Shown: one piece after another, positions 1-7,559 of the stretch
Position numbering within the stretch: the stretch's first letter is position 1
How the letters are laid out: every line of letters begins with the position of its first letter
NCBI GenBank assembly: GCA_035620975.1
Contig: DASPFV010000193.1
Coordinates: 33,747 to 97,746, forward strand
DNA: 64,000 nucleotides
DNA from: DASPFV01 sp035620975
GTDB lineage: Bacteria > Acidobacteriota > Vicinamibacteria > Vicinamibacterales > 2-12-FULL-66-21
Direction: 5' to 3'
Program-made: the position numbers and the translations under genes
Notes under the pieces: model-generated
What the model saw: only the letters and a program-made list of their open reading frames with translations
Told to the model about the DNA's origin: nothing
Database searches by the model: none

Positions 1-1392
1 GTCGGCCGCGACTCGCGGTTCCAGACGCTTCAGCTTCTCGATGAGCGTCGTGCGCTTCAGCTTCAGGAGGCGGGCAGCCTGACGCTTGTTGCCGTTGGTC
101 TTCTCGAGCGAGCGCCTGATGAGCGACAGCTCCACGCTCGAGATGTAGCGGTCGAAGTCGAGGCCGTCCTCCGGCAGCCAGGGATCCGCCCCGGGTGCCG
201 AGCCGGGCTGGTTCTGAACCTCGGGCGACAGGTCCTGTATCTCGATCTGCGGACGGGACTGGCTGAACGCGAGCGCGCGCTCGACGGCGTTCTCCAGCTG
301 GCGGACGTTGCCGGGCCACGGATAGGCCATGAGCCGCCGCAGGGCCTCCTGCGAGACGCCCGGCGCGGATCGGCCGAGATCGGCGGCCAGCTTCTGCAGG
401 AAGTGCTGCACGAGCAGCGGGATGTCATCGCGCCGCTCCCGCAGCGGCGGCACGTGCACGGGGATGACGTTGAGCCGGTAGAACAGGTCCTCGCGGAACG
501 TCCCCTCGGCGACCATCCTGGCGAGGTCGGAGTGCGTGGCGGCGATCACCCGCACGTCCACCTTGATCGTGTGCGAATCACCTACTCGCTCGAACTCCCG
601 CTCCTGCAGCACGCGCAGGAGCTTCGCCTGCAGAGCCGGGCTCATCGTCCCCACTTCGTCGAGGAACAGGGTGCCCTTGTGCGCCTGCTCGAACCGGCCC
701 TGCCGGGTGCCCACGGCCCCGGTGAAGGCCCCGCGCACGTGGCCGAACAGCTCGGCTTCGAGGAGCGTCTCCGGAATCGCGCTGCAGTTGATCGCGACGA
801 AACGGTTGAGTCGCCGTGCGCTGTTGTGGTGAATCGCGCGCGCGGCCAGCTCCTTTCCGGTTCCGGTCTCACCGGTGATCAGCACCGTGCTCGAAGTAGC
901 CGCGATAATCTCGAGGAGACTGAACAGATCGCGCATCACGCCGCTCCGGCCGACGAGACCGTCGAGCCGATAGCGGTGCTCGAGCTGCGATCGCAGGTAG
1001 GCGTTCTCCGACTTCAGGCGGCGCTGCTCGAGCGCCGAGGTCAGCACGTGGAGCAGCGCATCGAACTGGAACGGCTTGGTGATGAAGTCCGCAGCGCCCT
1101 GCTTGATCGCGTCCACGGCGTCCTTCACGGTCCCGAAACCGGTGATGACGATGGCGATGATCTCGGGGTAGCGTTCGAGGGCCGCATCGAGCACGTGGCG
1201 GCCGTCGACGCCGGGGAGCCGGAGATCGGTAATCAGGATGTCGAAAGCGAACTCGCCGAGACGTTCGAGCGCCCGCTCGCCATTGTCGGCCTGCTCCACC
1301 AGAAACCCGTGGTCCGCCAGGCGCTCGGCGATGGCTTCGCGCAGCGCGCGCTCGTCGTCCACGATGAGCAGATGTTTTTGATCTTCGGGCAT
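1..1392 (-). CDS. Sigma-54-dependent NtrC-family response regulator (3' end cut by window edge)
   Basis: The protein activates sigma-54 RNA polymerase when its receiver is phosphorylated by a partner kinase. An N-terminal receiver (about 7-120) has the acidic VDDE cluster, phospho-acceptor D56 in ITDLRLPG and K107 in TKPF. The AAA+ domain follows with Walker A GETGTGKE at 174-181, the sigma-54 contact loop GAFTGA at 221-226 and Walker B GTLFLDE near 240. A Fis-type HTH (NGNKRQAARLLKLKRTTL) is close to the window edge. 464 codons are present and only a few C-terminal residues are probably missing. The ATG is the first in frame after the upstream gap. It is divergent from the small HTH/DHp pair starting at 1519, a possible partner pair. 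Family assignment is secure; the target regulon is not visible. Confidence 0.96.
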   Translation of the reverse strand, partial: MPEDQKHLLIVDDERALREAIAERLADHGFLVEQADNGERALERLGEFAFDILITDLRLPGVDGRHVLDAALERYPEIIAIVITGFGTVKDAVDAIKQGAADFITKPFQFDALLHVLTSALEQRRLKSENAYLRSQLEHRYRLDGLVGRSGVMRDLFSLLEIIAATSSTVLITGETGTGKELAARAIHHNSARRLNRFVAINCSAIPETLLEAELFGHVRGAFTGAVGTRQGRFEQAHKGTLFLDEVGTMSPALQAKLLRVLQEREFERVGDSHTIKVDVRVIAATHSDLARMVAEGTFREDLFYRLNVIPVHVPPLRERRDDIPLLVQHFLQKLAADLGRSAPGVSQEALRRLMAYPWPGNVRQLENAVERALAFSQSRPQIEIQDLSPEVQNQPGSAPGADPWLPEDGLDFDRYISSVELSLIRRSLEKTNGNKRQAARLLKLKRTTLIEKLKRLEPRVAAD

Positions 1393-1518
1393 TTAGTCGG
1401 GTAGGCGGTATTTTGACACCCCCGGCTGACCCGGTCAATTCATGGCGTGCGGCGAGGGCTAATGACTGGCGCGGCCCGCTCCGATAACTGTCAGCGAACA
1501 CGGGGTGGAGAACGCGGG

Positions 1519-1728
1519 ATGAATGCAATGATGATTGAACGTAAGACCATCTCGATCATGAAAGCGTGCGAGCTGGTGGGCGTGAGCCGGCGGACGATCT
1601 ACAACTGGATCGCCAGCGGCAAGGTCGAGTACGTGCGCACTGCCGGCGGCTCGGTCCGCATCTTCGTCGACACGCTCTGGCGCGAGCCGGGACGCACACA
1701 CGAGCTCACGTCCAAAGAAGCGTCCTGA
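1519..1728 (+). CDS. Excisionase/MerR-like small HTH DNA-binding protein
   Basis: A 69-residue protein consisting almost only of a winged-helix of the excisionase/BldC kind. SIMKACELVGVSRRTIYNWI forms the HTH, and the VEYVRTAGGSVRIFVDTLW stretch gives the wing with the usual aromatic and arginine pattern. I chose the ATG at 1519 because GGAG lies about 9 nt upstream; a start at 1447 would add an uninformative arginine-rich leader. It is divergent from the NtrC-type regulator, and its stop codon overlaps the ATG of the next gene (TGATG), so the two are probably translationally coupled. No integrase or phage gene is nearby, so a regulatory rather than excisionase role is inferred. Confidence 0.8.
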   Translation: MNAMMIERKTISIMKACELVGVSRRTIYNWIASGKVEYVRTAGGSVRIFVDTLWREPGRTHELTSKEAS

Positions 1729-1964
1729 TGCTCCCGGCCGCCGAACACCGCGCGCCCCGTTTCCTCGTGAGCGACACCGCCGATCTCGGCCTCCTGTTCC
1801 ATCGTCTGAACAACCAGCTCGGCATCATCCTCGCGAACGCCGAGCTGCTCGAGGCCAAGTCGACGGACGACATGGGCCGGGCGCGCGCCGCGCAGGTCGT
1901 CTCGAGCGTGCTCGAGGCGATGGCAACCGCCCGGGAAATCCGGCTCCGCTCCTCCCAGTCCTGA
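1728..1964 (+). CDS. Free-standing histidine-kinase DHp (HisKA-like) microprotein
   Basis: A 78-residue protein that looks like only the dimerisation/phospho-acceptor hairpin of a histidine kinase. Helix 1 carries FHRLNNQLGIILANAELL (H25, N28, N29), which matches the H-box pattern HxxNNxL. Helix 2 spans about 50-75 (AAQVVSSVLEAMATAREI). No ATPase domain, membrane segment or sensor is present and the stop codon follows directly. The start ATG overlaps the stop of the preceding HTH gene by one base. By analogy with DHp phosphotransferases it could shuttle phosphate to a receiver, for instance that of the adjacent NtrC-type regulator, but that is inference. It could also be a remnant of a degraded kinase. 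Confidence 0.65.
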   Translation: MLPAAEHRAPRFLVSDTADLGLLFHRLNNQLGIILANAELLEAKSTDDMGRARAAQVVSSVLEAMATAREIRLRSSQS

Positions 1965-2330
1965 CCGGCTCCGCCCCGCGGAGCACCGTCGCCGCCCCGG
2001 CCGACCCTCGATCACAGATCCCTGATCGCCGATTCCGATCCCGGCTCGTGCGTCCTGCCGCCGATCACGGTTCCGTCGATCGGTCACAAATCCGTCACCA
2101 CGTTTGGCCCCAGGGTCATGGAACCGACACATTTGGCTCGCCCTGGCTCGAGATTCTGCCCGGCGATTCACGTGCCGGCACACATATAACCACTACAACA
2201 TCAATGATTTAGCTCATCAGAACGACTCGGATTGTGATCGACGTGCGATTTGCGCACGAGTTGGTACCGGGGTTGCCCCACGAGGCGCTCGCGGCTTGCC
2301 GCCGCCCCAGGATCGAGGAGACACGAGAAC
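1965..2330. other. Intergenic region upstream of the sigma factor gene
   Basis: These 366 bases hold no gene I can support. The stretch around 2180-2225 is clearly more AT-rich than the surroundings (ATATAAC, ATCAATGATTTAG), which fits a promoter for the downstream sigma-factor gene, but I cannot assign -35/-10 boxes with confidence. Confidence 0.4.
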
Positions 2331-3236
2331 ATGCAGCGCCAGCCCCTAGCCACCCGTCAACGCGATCGCATTGCCGCGGGGTTACCCTTCGTCGAGTCGC
2401 TCGCCCGCCGCGTGGCTGCCTCCATGCCGCACTCCATCGAACTGGGCGACCTGGTCCAGGACGGCATGATCGGCCTCATCGACGCGGCCTGCCGCTTCGA
2501 TGAGGCCCGGGGGATCAAGTTCGAGACGTTCGCGGAGCGCCGCGTCCGGGGCGCCATGATCGACGCGCTGCGGCGGGATGCCTGGCCGCGGGGTGTCCGC
2601 CGCCAGCGACGCGAGCTCGAGGCCGCCCGGGAGCAGCTGCGGCGCGAGCTCGGCGCGGAGCCCTCGCTGGCGGACCTGGCGGCCCGCATCGGCTCCGACG
2701 AGGCGCGGCTCGGCCGTACGATCGTGCGCATCAATACGATCGAGTCCACGTCCCCCCTCTCGGCCGGGGAGAACCTGGACGGCGCGTCGCTTCCGCCAGC
2801 GCTCGTGCCGTCCGAGCCGCAGGCGCCCGACAAGGCTTACGAGGATCAGGAGATCCGACAGCGGGTCCGGCGCGCGATCGCCGCGCTTCCCGCGCGGGAG
2901 CGCAAGGTGATCGGCATGTACTACTACGCCGAGGCGACGATGAAGCAGATTGGGGCGGAGATCGGGGTGAACGAGTCACGCGTGTCTCAGCTGCACGCGC
3001 GCGCGATTCAGCGTCTCCGTGCCGCGCTCGGTACCGACTGCTCGGCCTCGGAGGCACTGGCGGCGATCAGGCCCGCGATCCTGGCGTTCCAGCAGACCAG
3101 CCGGCTGAAGATGGCGAAGGCGGACCTGCCGGAGACGTCAGGGGTCGTGCTCGAGTACAAGGCCCGGGCGAACGCCAGGGCCGCCGCGCGCACGCGGGTG
3201 GCGGCCGCGCCCGCGCGGGTGGCGGCCGCGCGCTGA
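2331..3236 (+). CDS. FliA/WhiG-family alternative sigma factor with C-terminal extension
   Basis: An alternative sigma factor of the sigma-28 type. Region 2 is recognised at 38-80 (LGDLVQDGMIGLIDAA, then GIKFETFAERRVRGAMIDALR), region 3 at about 95-140 and region 4 at about 175-232. The promoter-reading HTH of region 4 includes TMKQIGAEIGVNESRVSQLH. The ATG at 2331 is preceded by GAGGAG 10 nt away. FliA proteins usually end soon after region 4, at about 235-250 residues. This one continues to 301 with a basic, Ala/Arg-rich tail that ends in a short DNA-level duplication (ARVAAA twice). No flagellar genes or anti-sigma factor are visible, so its regulon is unknown. Confidence 0.93.
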   Translation: MQRQPLATRQRDRIAAGLPFVESLARRVAASMPHSIELGDLVQDGMIGLIDAACRFDEARGIKFETFAERRVRGAMIDALRRDAWPRGVRRQRRELEAAREQLRRELGAEPSLADLAARIGSDEARLGRTIVRINTIESTSPLSAGENLDGASLPPALVPSEPQAPDKAYEDQEIRQRVRRAIAALPARERKVIGMYYYAEATMKQIGAEIGVNESRVSQLHARAIQRLRAALGTDCSASEALAAIRPAILAFQQTSRLKMAKADLPETSGVVLEYKARANARAAARTRVAAAPARVAAAR

Positions 3237-3279
3237 AGAGTGCCGGCGCCTCGATGCCGCGCGGCGCCAGACCCGGAGG

Positions 3280-4812
3280 CTACGTCACCATCTCGCGCGC
3301 CGTCCGCAGCAGGTCCTTGAGACGGAACGGCTTGGCGAGCCAGCGGCAGCCGGCTCCCTCGAGGAACCGCTCGGCGTCCGTGCCCGCGACGTCCCCGGTG
3401 ACGAACATGATCCGCCGTGTGAGGTCCGGCGCGGAGGCCTCCAGCTCGCGATAGAACTGCGTGCCGTCCAGCCTCGGCATCTTCAGGTCGCAGATGATCA
3501 GATCGTAGTGACGCTGCCGGACGCGCTCGAGCGCTTCGAGCCCGTCGCTGGCCCGCTCGACCACGAAGCCGTCGTCCTGCAGCGATTCGGCGACGGCGGC
3601 GCCGAGAGCGGCTTCGTCTTCGACCACGAGCACGGCGGCGCCCGTTGCCGCGCTCGACGTACCGTCCTGCGGGCGCGCGATCGCCGGCTTGAACGGACCG
3701 TCGCCCACGGGCAGCTCGAGGTAGAACGAGGCTCCGCGCGACGGCTCGGACCTGACGGTGATTCGTCCCCCGTGCTCCTGAACGATTGCATAGGCCACTG
3801 TGAGCCCGAGCCCCGTGCCCTTACCGACTTCTTTGGTGGTAAAGAACGGGTCGAAGATGCGGGGTTGCACCTCTTCCGGCACGCCCGGGCCGTCGTCGTT
3901 CACCTCGAGGATCACGGCGTCGCGCTCGAGGTCGTGCCACGTGCGGAGGATGAGCGTGCCACGCCCGTGCGAGCCGATCATGGCCTGCTCGGCGTTGATG
4001 ATCAGGTTCAGGAGCACCTGCTGGATCTGGTGCGGGTCGGCGAACACCTGGGGGAGACCGGCTGGCAGCGCCTCGAGGATGGTGATGTTGGTGACGCGCT
4101 GCTCGTAGGCGCGGAGGGCCAGCGTCTCGCGGACCACCTGGTTCAGGTCGACCATCGTGCGCGTGGTGTGGCGCTTGCGGGCGAAAGTGAGGAGATTCCG
4201 GACGATCTTCGCCGCACGCTCCGACTCGCCGAGAATGGCTTCGAGCCCGCGCCGCACCTGGTCGTCCACCGGGCGCTGCGACAGGCGCTCGGCCCAGGTC
4301 AGGATGGTGGCCAGCGGGTTGTTCAGCTCGTGCGCGACGCCGGAGATGGTCTGGCCGAGCGCCGCGAGCTTCTCGGCCTGCAGGAGCTGGTGATACAGAT
4401 CGCGCGCCTGGTCTTCGAGGCGCTTGCGCTCGCTCACGTCCCGCATGAGAGCTTCGATGCGGAGCCCGTCGCGCCCCCGCTCGGCGTGGGCCGTGACTTC
4501 CACCCAGATGGGTGTGAAGTCGGCCCTTCGGAGCCGCAGCAGATAATCGGTGACCGAACGATCCCGCTGAAGGCGCTGCAGGAACCCGTCGCGCGCCTGC
4601 GCGTCCACGAAGCGATCCATGTCGAACGGTCTCACTGCGGCATCCGCGGTCTCCGACCCGAACCCGAACATCAGTTTCAGATACGGGTTCGCCGAGTACG
4701 TCTTCGACGTGGCCCCCTTCACCGCCCCGATGTACACGCCCTCGTGGACAGCTTCGAACAGGCGCGCGAACGCCTCGGCGGATGGTGCCCGGCGTGTGGC
4801 GGTGCGTGGCAC
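3280..4812 (-). CDS. PAS-domain hybrid histidine kinase with C-terminal receiver
   Basis: A soluble hybrid sensor kinase of 510 residues. A PAS domain occupies about 12-130. The HisKA helix has VAHELNNPLATI with phospho-acceptor H161. The ATPase domain shows an N-box (LNLIINAEQAM), G1 (DDGPGVP), F-box (IFDPFFTTK) and G2 (GKGTGLGL). A receiver (about 388-508) has D in ICDLKMP, T in MFVTGD and K in AKPF. No transmembrane segment is seen, so the signal is cytoplasmic. I place the start at GTG 4812: TATAAT lies 9 nt upstream and coding sequence further upstream would overlap the divergent SDR promoter. No separate output regulator is adjacent. Confidence 0.95.
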   Translation of the reverse strand: MPRTATRRAPSAEAFARLFEAVHEGVYIGAVKGATSKTYSANPYLKLMFGFGSETADAAVRPFDMDRFVDAQARDGFLQRLQRDRSVTDYLLRLRRADFTPIWVEVTAHAERGRDGLRIEALMRDVSERKRLEDQARDLYHQLLQAEKLAALGQTISGVAHELNNPLATILTWAERLSQRPVDDQVRRGLEAILGESERAAKIVRNLLTFARKRHTTRTMVDLNQVVRETLALRAYEQRVTNITILEALPAGLPQVFADPHQIQQVLLNLIINAEQAMIGSHGRGTLILRTWHDLERDAVILEVNDDGPGVPEEVQPRIFDPFFTTKEVGKGTGLGLTVAYAIVQEHGGRITVRSEPSRGASFYLELPVGDGPFKPAIARPQDGTSSAATGAAVLVVEDEAALGAAVAESLQDDGFVVERASDGLEALERVRQRHYDLIICDLKMPRLDGTQFYRELEASAPDLTRRIMFVTGDVAGTDAERFLEGAGCRWLAKPFRLKDLLRTAREMVT

Positions 4813-4821
4813 GGTGCCGCG

Positions 4822-4827
4822 ATTATA
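4822..4827 (-). promoter_or_regulatory. -10 box TATAAT, leaderless-type, for the hybrid kinase
   Basis: A perfect TATAAT on the minus strand ends 9 nt before the GTG start at 4812. There is no Shine-Dalgarno sequence between them, so the transcript probably begins at or within a few bases of the start codon. Confidence 0.55.
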
Positions 4828-4906
4828 GCCGCAGCCGCGCCCGGTGCGGCGCACCTGCGGCGCCGACGTGGACAGCGGCCCCGCACGCAGGTACAGTGAC
4901 GCGCGC

Positions 4907-5695
4907 ATGCTGTCGGACGATCTGCTGAGCGGTCAGGTGGCGATCGTGACGGGCGGCGGCACGGGCATCGGCCTCGCCATCGCCCGGCGGCTCGGGTCGC
5001 TGGGCGCCCGCGTCGCGATCGGGAGCCGCAGTGCCGCGAACCTCGAGCAGGGGAGCGCTGGTTTGCGGCAGGCCGGCCTCGATCCGCTGGCGATCCAGGT
5101 CGACGTGCGCAACCCCGAACAGGTCGACGAGATGGTGCACCGCGTCGTCCACCACTTCGGCCGCATCGACGTGCTCGTCAACAACGCGGCCGGGAACTTC
5201 ATCTCCAGGGCGGAGGATCTCTCGCCGAACGGGTGGACGGCGGTCGTGGGTATCGTGCTGAACGGCAGCTTCTTCTGTTCGCGCGCTGTCGGCCGCCATA
5301 TGATCTCGCGTGGCCAGGGTGGTGCCATCGTGTCGGTGCTGGCGAACTACGTCTGGAGCGGAAGCCCCGGCACCATCCACTCGGCGGCGGCCAAGGCCGG
5401 CGTGCTGGCGATGACCCAGACGCTCGCCGTGGAATGGGCGCGATTCAGGATCCGCGTGAACGCGGTCGCGCCCGGGCCGATCGACACGGCCGGCGCCGCG
5501 ACGCAGCTCTGGAGCTCGCCCGAAGCTGTGCGCCGCATCACCGAATCTGTGCCGCTGGGACGCTGGGGGCAGCCGTCGGAGGTCGCCGATGCCGTGGCGT
5601 TCCTGGTCTCGCCGCTCGCCTCGTACATCACAGGCGACACGCTCACCATCGACGGCGGCGCCCGGCTCGGCCGCGGCACGTTCGGGTTCGTGTAG
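4907..5695 (+). CDS. SDR-family oxidoreductase, 2,4-dienoyl-CoA reductase-like
   Basis: A 262-residue Rossmann-fold short-chain dehydrogenase. The nucleotide-binding TGGGTGIG is near residue 17 and the NNAAGNFI motif is characteristic of the 2,4-dienoyl-CoA reductase branch. The usual catalytic YxxxK reads SAAAK here (S159, K163), i.e. the Tyr is absent as in several dienoyl-CoA reductases, while the APGPI loop and C-terminal TGDTLTIDGG are conserved. It probably reduces enoyl/dienoyl-CoA intermediates in fatty-acid oxidation with NADPH; substrate is inferred. The ATG at 4907 begins the conserved domain. It is divergent from the kinase at 4812 and no beta-oxidation genes adjoin it. Confidence 0.9.
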   Translation: MLSDDLLSGQVAIVTGGGTGIGLAIARRLGSLGARVAIGSRSAANLEQGSAGLRQAGLDPLAIQVDVRNPEQVDEMVHRVVHHFGRIDVLVNNAAGNFISRAEDLSPNGWTAVVGIVLNGSFFCSRAVGRHMISRGQGGAIVSVLANYVWSGSPGTIHSAAAKAGVLAMTQTLAVEWARFRIRVNAVAPGPIDTAGAATQLWSSPEAVRRITESVPLGRWGQPSEVADAVAFLVSPLASYITGDTLTIDGGARLGRGTFGFV

Positions 5696-5857
5696 CTAGT
5701 GCTCGGCTGGATCGGGGTTCAGCGCCTCGAGGATCGCGGACGTCTCCGGAACCGACCACCTTCGGCCGCAGTCCTGACACCGCACGCACGTCGACTCGGG
5801 CGTGCGCGGGAGGATGACGAGCACACGCCTGGACTGGCAGTTCGGGCAGCGCAGCAC
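5696..5857 (-). CDS. Small zinc-ribbon protein (start uncertain)
   Basis: A short reading frame of about 53 residues encodes a clear CPNC ... CVRCQDCGRRW pattern, i.e. two CxxC knuckles about 20 residues apart, typical of zinc ribbons. It stops in the 3-bp-offset TAG just after the SDR gene on the opposite strand. No in-frame ATG exists; GTG 5857 is proposed, with AAGGAGG only 2 nt upstream, which is unusually close. The coiled-coil frame at 5877-6140 ends 19 nt before it on the same strand in another frame, so the two could be a small operon or the products of a frameshifted ancestor. Function unknown. Confidence 0.45.
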   Translation of the reverse strand: MLRCPNCQSRRVLVILPRTPESTCVRCQDCGRRWSVPETSAILEALNPDPAEH

Positions 5858-5876
5858 GTCCTCCTTCGGTGGGCGT

Positions 5877-6140
5877 TCAGCGCTTTCGTTCGCTGGCCCG
5901 GGTCTCTCTGCGGAGGTGGTAGCCGCGATCGTGGCTGAACGCGCGCGTATGGTCGGGCTCCGGCCTGCGGATCAGCTCCGCAAGCTCCTCTCGGAGCCGA
6001 CGGGTCTCCCTGGTGAGCTCCCGCAGACGTGACTGAATCCGTTCCGCCGGTGTCCGTTCTTTCACGTGGATCTGTTCGCCGGACGTACACCTGCCGCCGG
6101 CAGCCTCCGGTGGAGGCCGCTGCAGCACGTTCGCTGCCAA
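5877..6140 (-). CDS. Hypothetical coiled-coil small protein
   Basis: Up to 87 residues with a helical, charged core ERIQSRLRELTRETRRLREE that has good heptad character, suggesting a short coiled coil, followed by a basic tail. The frame has only non-ATG starts: TTG at 6140 or GTG at 6065, the latter immediately before the conserved-looking part. It lies just upstream of the zinc-ribbon frame on the same strand. I do not recognise a family; a real but poorly delimited gene is slightly more likely than a chance frame because of the heptads. Confidence 0.35.
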   Translation of the reverse strand: MAANVLQRPPPEAAGGRCTSGEQIHVKERTPAERIQSRLRELTRETRRLREELAELIRRPEPDHTRAFSHDRGYHLRRETRASERKR

Positions 6141-6177
6141 TCTCCGACTGGTCTGCCGTCGGGCGAGCTGTTCGCGG

Positions 6178-6183
6178 TACTAT
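6178..6183 (+). promoter_or_regulatory. -10-like TACTAT, leaderless-type, for the EamA gene
   Basis: TACTAT ends 9 nt before the GTG start at 6193 and no Shine-Dalgarno sequence lies between. The geometry is identical to that at 4822 and 20698. Confidence 0.45.
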
Positions 6184-6192
6184 CGGACGACC

Positions 6193-7146
6193 GTGAACGA
6201 CCCGACGGCGCAGCGTCGCCTCGCCTATCTCGCCTGGGCTGCGGTCTGTCTGATCTGGGGTACGACCTACCTCGGCATTCGCATCAGCCTTGAAACCATG
6301 CCGCCTTCGCTGATGGGCGGCTTCCGCTGGACGATCGCGGGAGGCCTCCTGGCGTTGTACCTGGCGTGGCGCGGCGAGCCGATGCCGGTACGCGCGCGCT
6401 GGGGCGGCATCCTGTTGCTGGGGTTCCTCCTGCTCGGGCTGGGCAACGGCGGCGTCGTGTTCGCGGAGCAGTGGGTTCCGAGCGGCCTGGCGGCCGTGCT
6501 GGTCGCCTCGTCCCCGTTCTGGATGGCGGCCGTGGAAGCCTGCCTGCGTGACGGCGAGCGGCTCACACCCGGCGTGCTCGCGGGCCTGCTCGTCGGCTTC
6601 TCGGGGATCGTCATCCTGGTCTGGCCGGACCTCACGGTGCGCGCCGCCGGCGGTTCGTTCCTCGCCGGCGTGGTCGCGCTTCAGATCGCCTCGTGCGGAT
6701 GGGCGCTCGGCTCATCGTATTCGCGGCGGCATGCCCGGGAGGACAACGTGCTCGTCAGCACGGCCTACCAGATGCTCGCCGGCGGCGTGCTGATGCTGCT
6801 GGCGGGGACCGTGCGCGGTGAATGGCGCGACCTGTTCTTCAACTGGCGGTCGTTGTCAGCCCTCGCCTATCTCTCGACGCTCGGCGCGATCGGAGGCTTC
6901 GTCGCCTATGCGTATGCACTGCGGCACCTGCCGGTCTCGTTCGTCTCGCTGTACGCCTACATCAATCCGGTGATCGCCGTCGCTCTGGGGGTCGCCCTCC
7001 TAGACGAGCCCTTCACGTCGCGGATGGCCCTGGCGGCCGCGCTGGTATTCGCCGGCGTGGCCGTCGTGCGATGGCAGCGCCCGGTCGCCTCCTTTTCCGC
7101 GCCGCAGCAGGATGCGGGGTCGGCGACACGGCGCCGAATCGCCTGA
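6193..7146 (+). CDS. EamA/DMT-superfamily inner-membrane exporter
   Basis: A 317-residue polytopic protein with about ten hydrophobic segments arranged as two EamA repeats. The signature CLIWGTTYLGIRISLETMPP is at 18-37 and the second repeat is near LSTLGAIGGFVAYAYALRHL. Family members (YedA/RhaT-like) export metabolites such as amino acids or take up nucleotide-sugar-type compounds; the substrate cannot be read here. The GTG at 6193 begins directly before the first transmembrane helix and is the only sensible start. It has no operon partner: the following genes are convergent or divergent. The C-terminal 25 residues are hydrophilic and probably cytoplasmic. Confidence 0.92.
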   Translation: MNDPTAQRRLAYLAWAAVCLIWGTTYLGIRISLETMPPSLMGGFRWTIAGGLLALYLAWRGEPMPVRARWGGILLLGFLLLGLGNGGVVFAEQWVPSGLAAVLVASSPFWMAAVEACLRDGERLTPGVLAGLLVGFSGIVILVWPDLTVRAAGGSFLAGVVALQIASCGWALGSSYSRRHAREDNVLVSTAYQMLAGGVLMLLAGTVRGEWRDLFFNWRSLSALAYLSTLGAIGGFVAYAYALRHLPVSFVSLYAYINPVIAVALGVALLDEPFTSRMALAAALVFAGVAVVRWQRPVASFSAPQQDAGSATRRRIA

Positions 7147-7263
7147 CCGCGAGGTTTGAAGTCGTGGAGCAAGGCGCGCGACAGCGCACCATCGAGGCCA
7201 CGGAGCGGACGAACGCCCCGCCCTCGCCTGGACGGCGGCAGTGCGGAGCCCCCGACTCACGAT

Positions 7264-7278
7264 CGGAACGACGTTCCG
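7264..7278. repeat. 15-bp perfect inverted repeat CGGAACG-A-CGTTCCG
   Basis: Seven-base arms around a single central A. It lies in the 178-bp gap after the EamA gene and could be an operator or part of an RNA hairpin; no function can be assigned. Confidence 0.4.
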
Positions 7279-7317
7279 CTGGCCCGGTGCGGCCGTGACG
7301 CGTGTCCGCGCCGCGCG

Positions 7318-7335
7318 GGCGGGCTCAGACCCGCC
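7318..7335 (-). terminator. Hairpin at the end of the small membrane protein gene
   Basis: On the minus strand GGCGGG pairs with CCCGCC around a 6-nt loop that contains the stop codon of the gene at 7325-7471. No T-run follows, so it is at best a weak intrinsic terminator. Confidence 0.3.
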
Positions 7336-7471
7336 GTCCGCTGACCAGCCTCACGAGGAACAGCACGATGGCGATGACCAGCAGGACGTAGATGAAGTTG
7401 CCGAGCGTGTAGCCGCTCACCATGCCCAGCAGCCACAGGATGATCAGGATGACCGCAATGGTCTCGAGCAT
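7325..7471 (-). CDS. Lmo0937-type small membrane protein
   Basis: A 48-residue protein of the short lmo0937/DUF5670 membrane family. MLETIAVILIILWLLGMVSG gives the first helix, a short GYTLGNF turn carries the conserved glycines, and LLVIAIVLFLVRLV is the second helix, ending in a basic RRV tail. The ATG at 7471 is supported by GAGGAG 8 nt upstream; a longer frame to 7540 has no ribosome-binding site. Such proteins are often stress-associated in other bacteria, but their molecular role is unknown. It is divergent from the gene at 7560. Confidence 0.85.
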   Translation of the reverse strand: MLETIAVILIILWLLGMVSGYTLGNFIYVLLVIAIVLFLVRLVSGRRV

Positions 7472-7559
7472 CGTGGATCTCCTCTGCGCCCTCCGCGGCG
7501 CGCTCGTGTCAGGGGTCGGCGGCAGCAACGGATGTGCCACGCGCCGGGCGGGTGAGCTC

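Noticed and set aside
1519..1728. Excisionase-like gene as evidence of a prophage
   Set aside because: No integrase, attachment site or other phage gene is present; small excisionase-fold HTH proteins also act as chromosomal regulators.
2110..2160. Possible sigma-54 promoter upstream of the sigma factor gene
   Set aside because: The GG-GC spacing is 9 rather than the required 10 and the flanking bases do not match TGGCAC-N5-TTGC.
3237..3279. GGCGCC hairpin between convergent genes as a terminator
   Set aside because: The arms are short and self-palindromic and no T-run follows; too weak to list.
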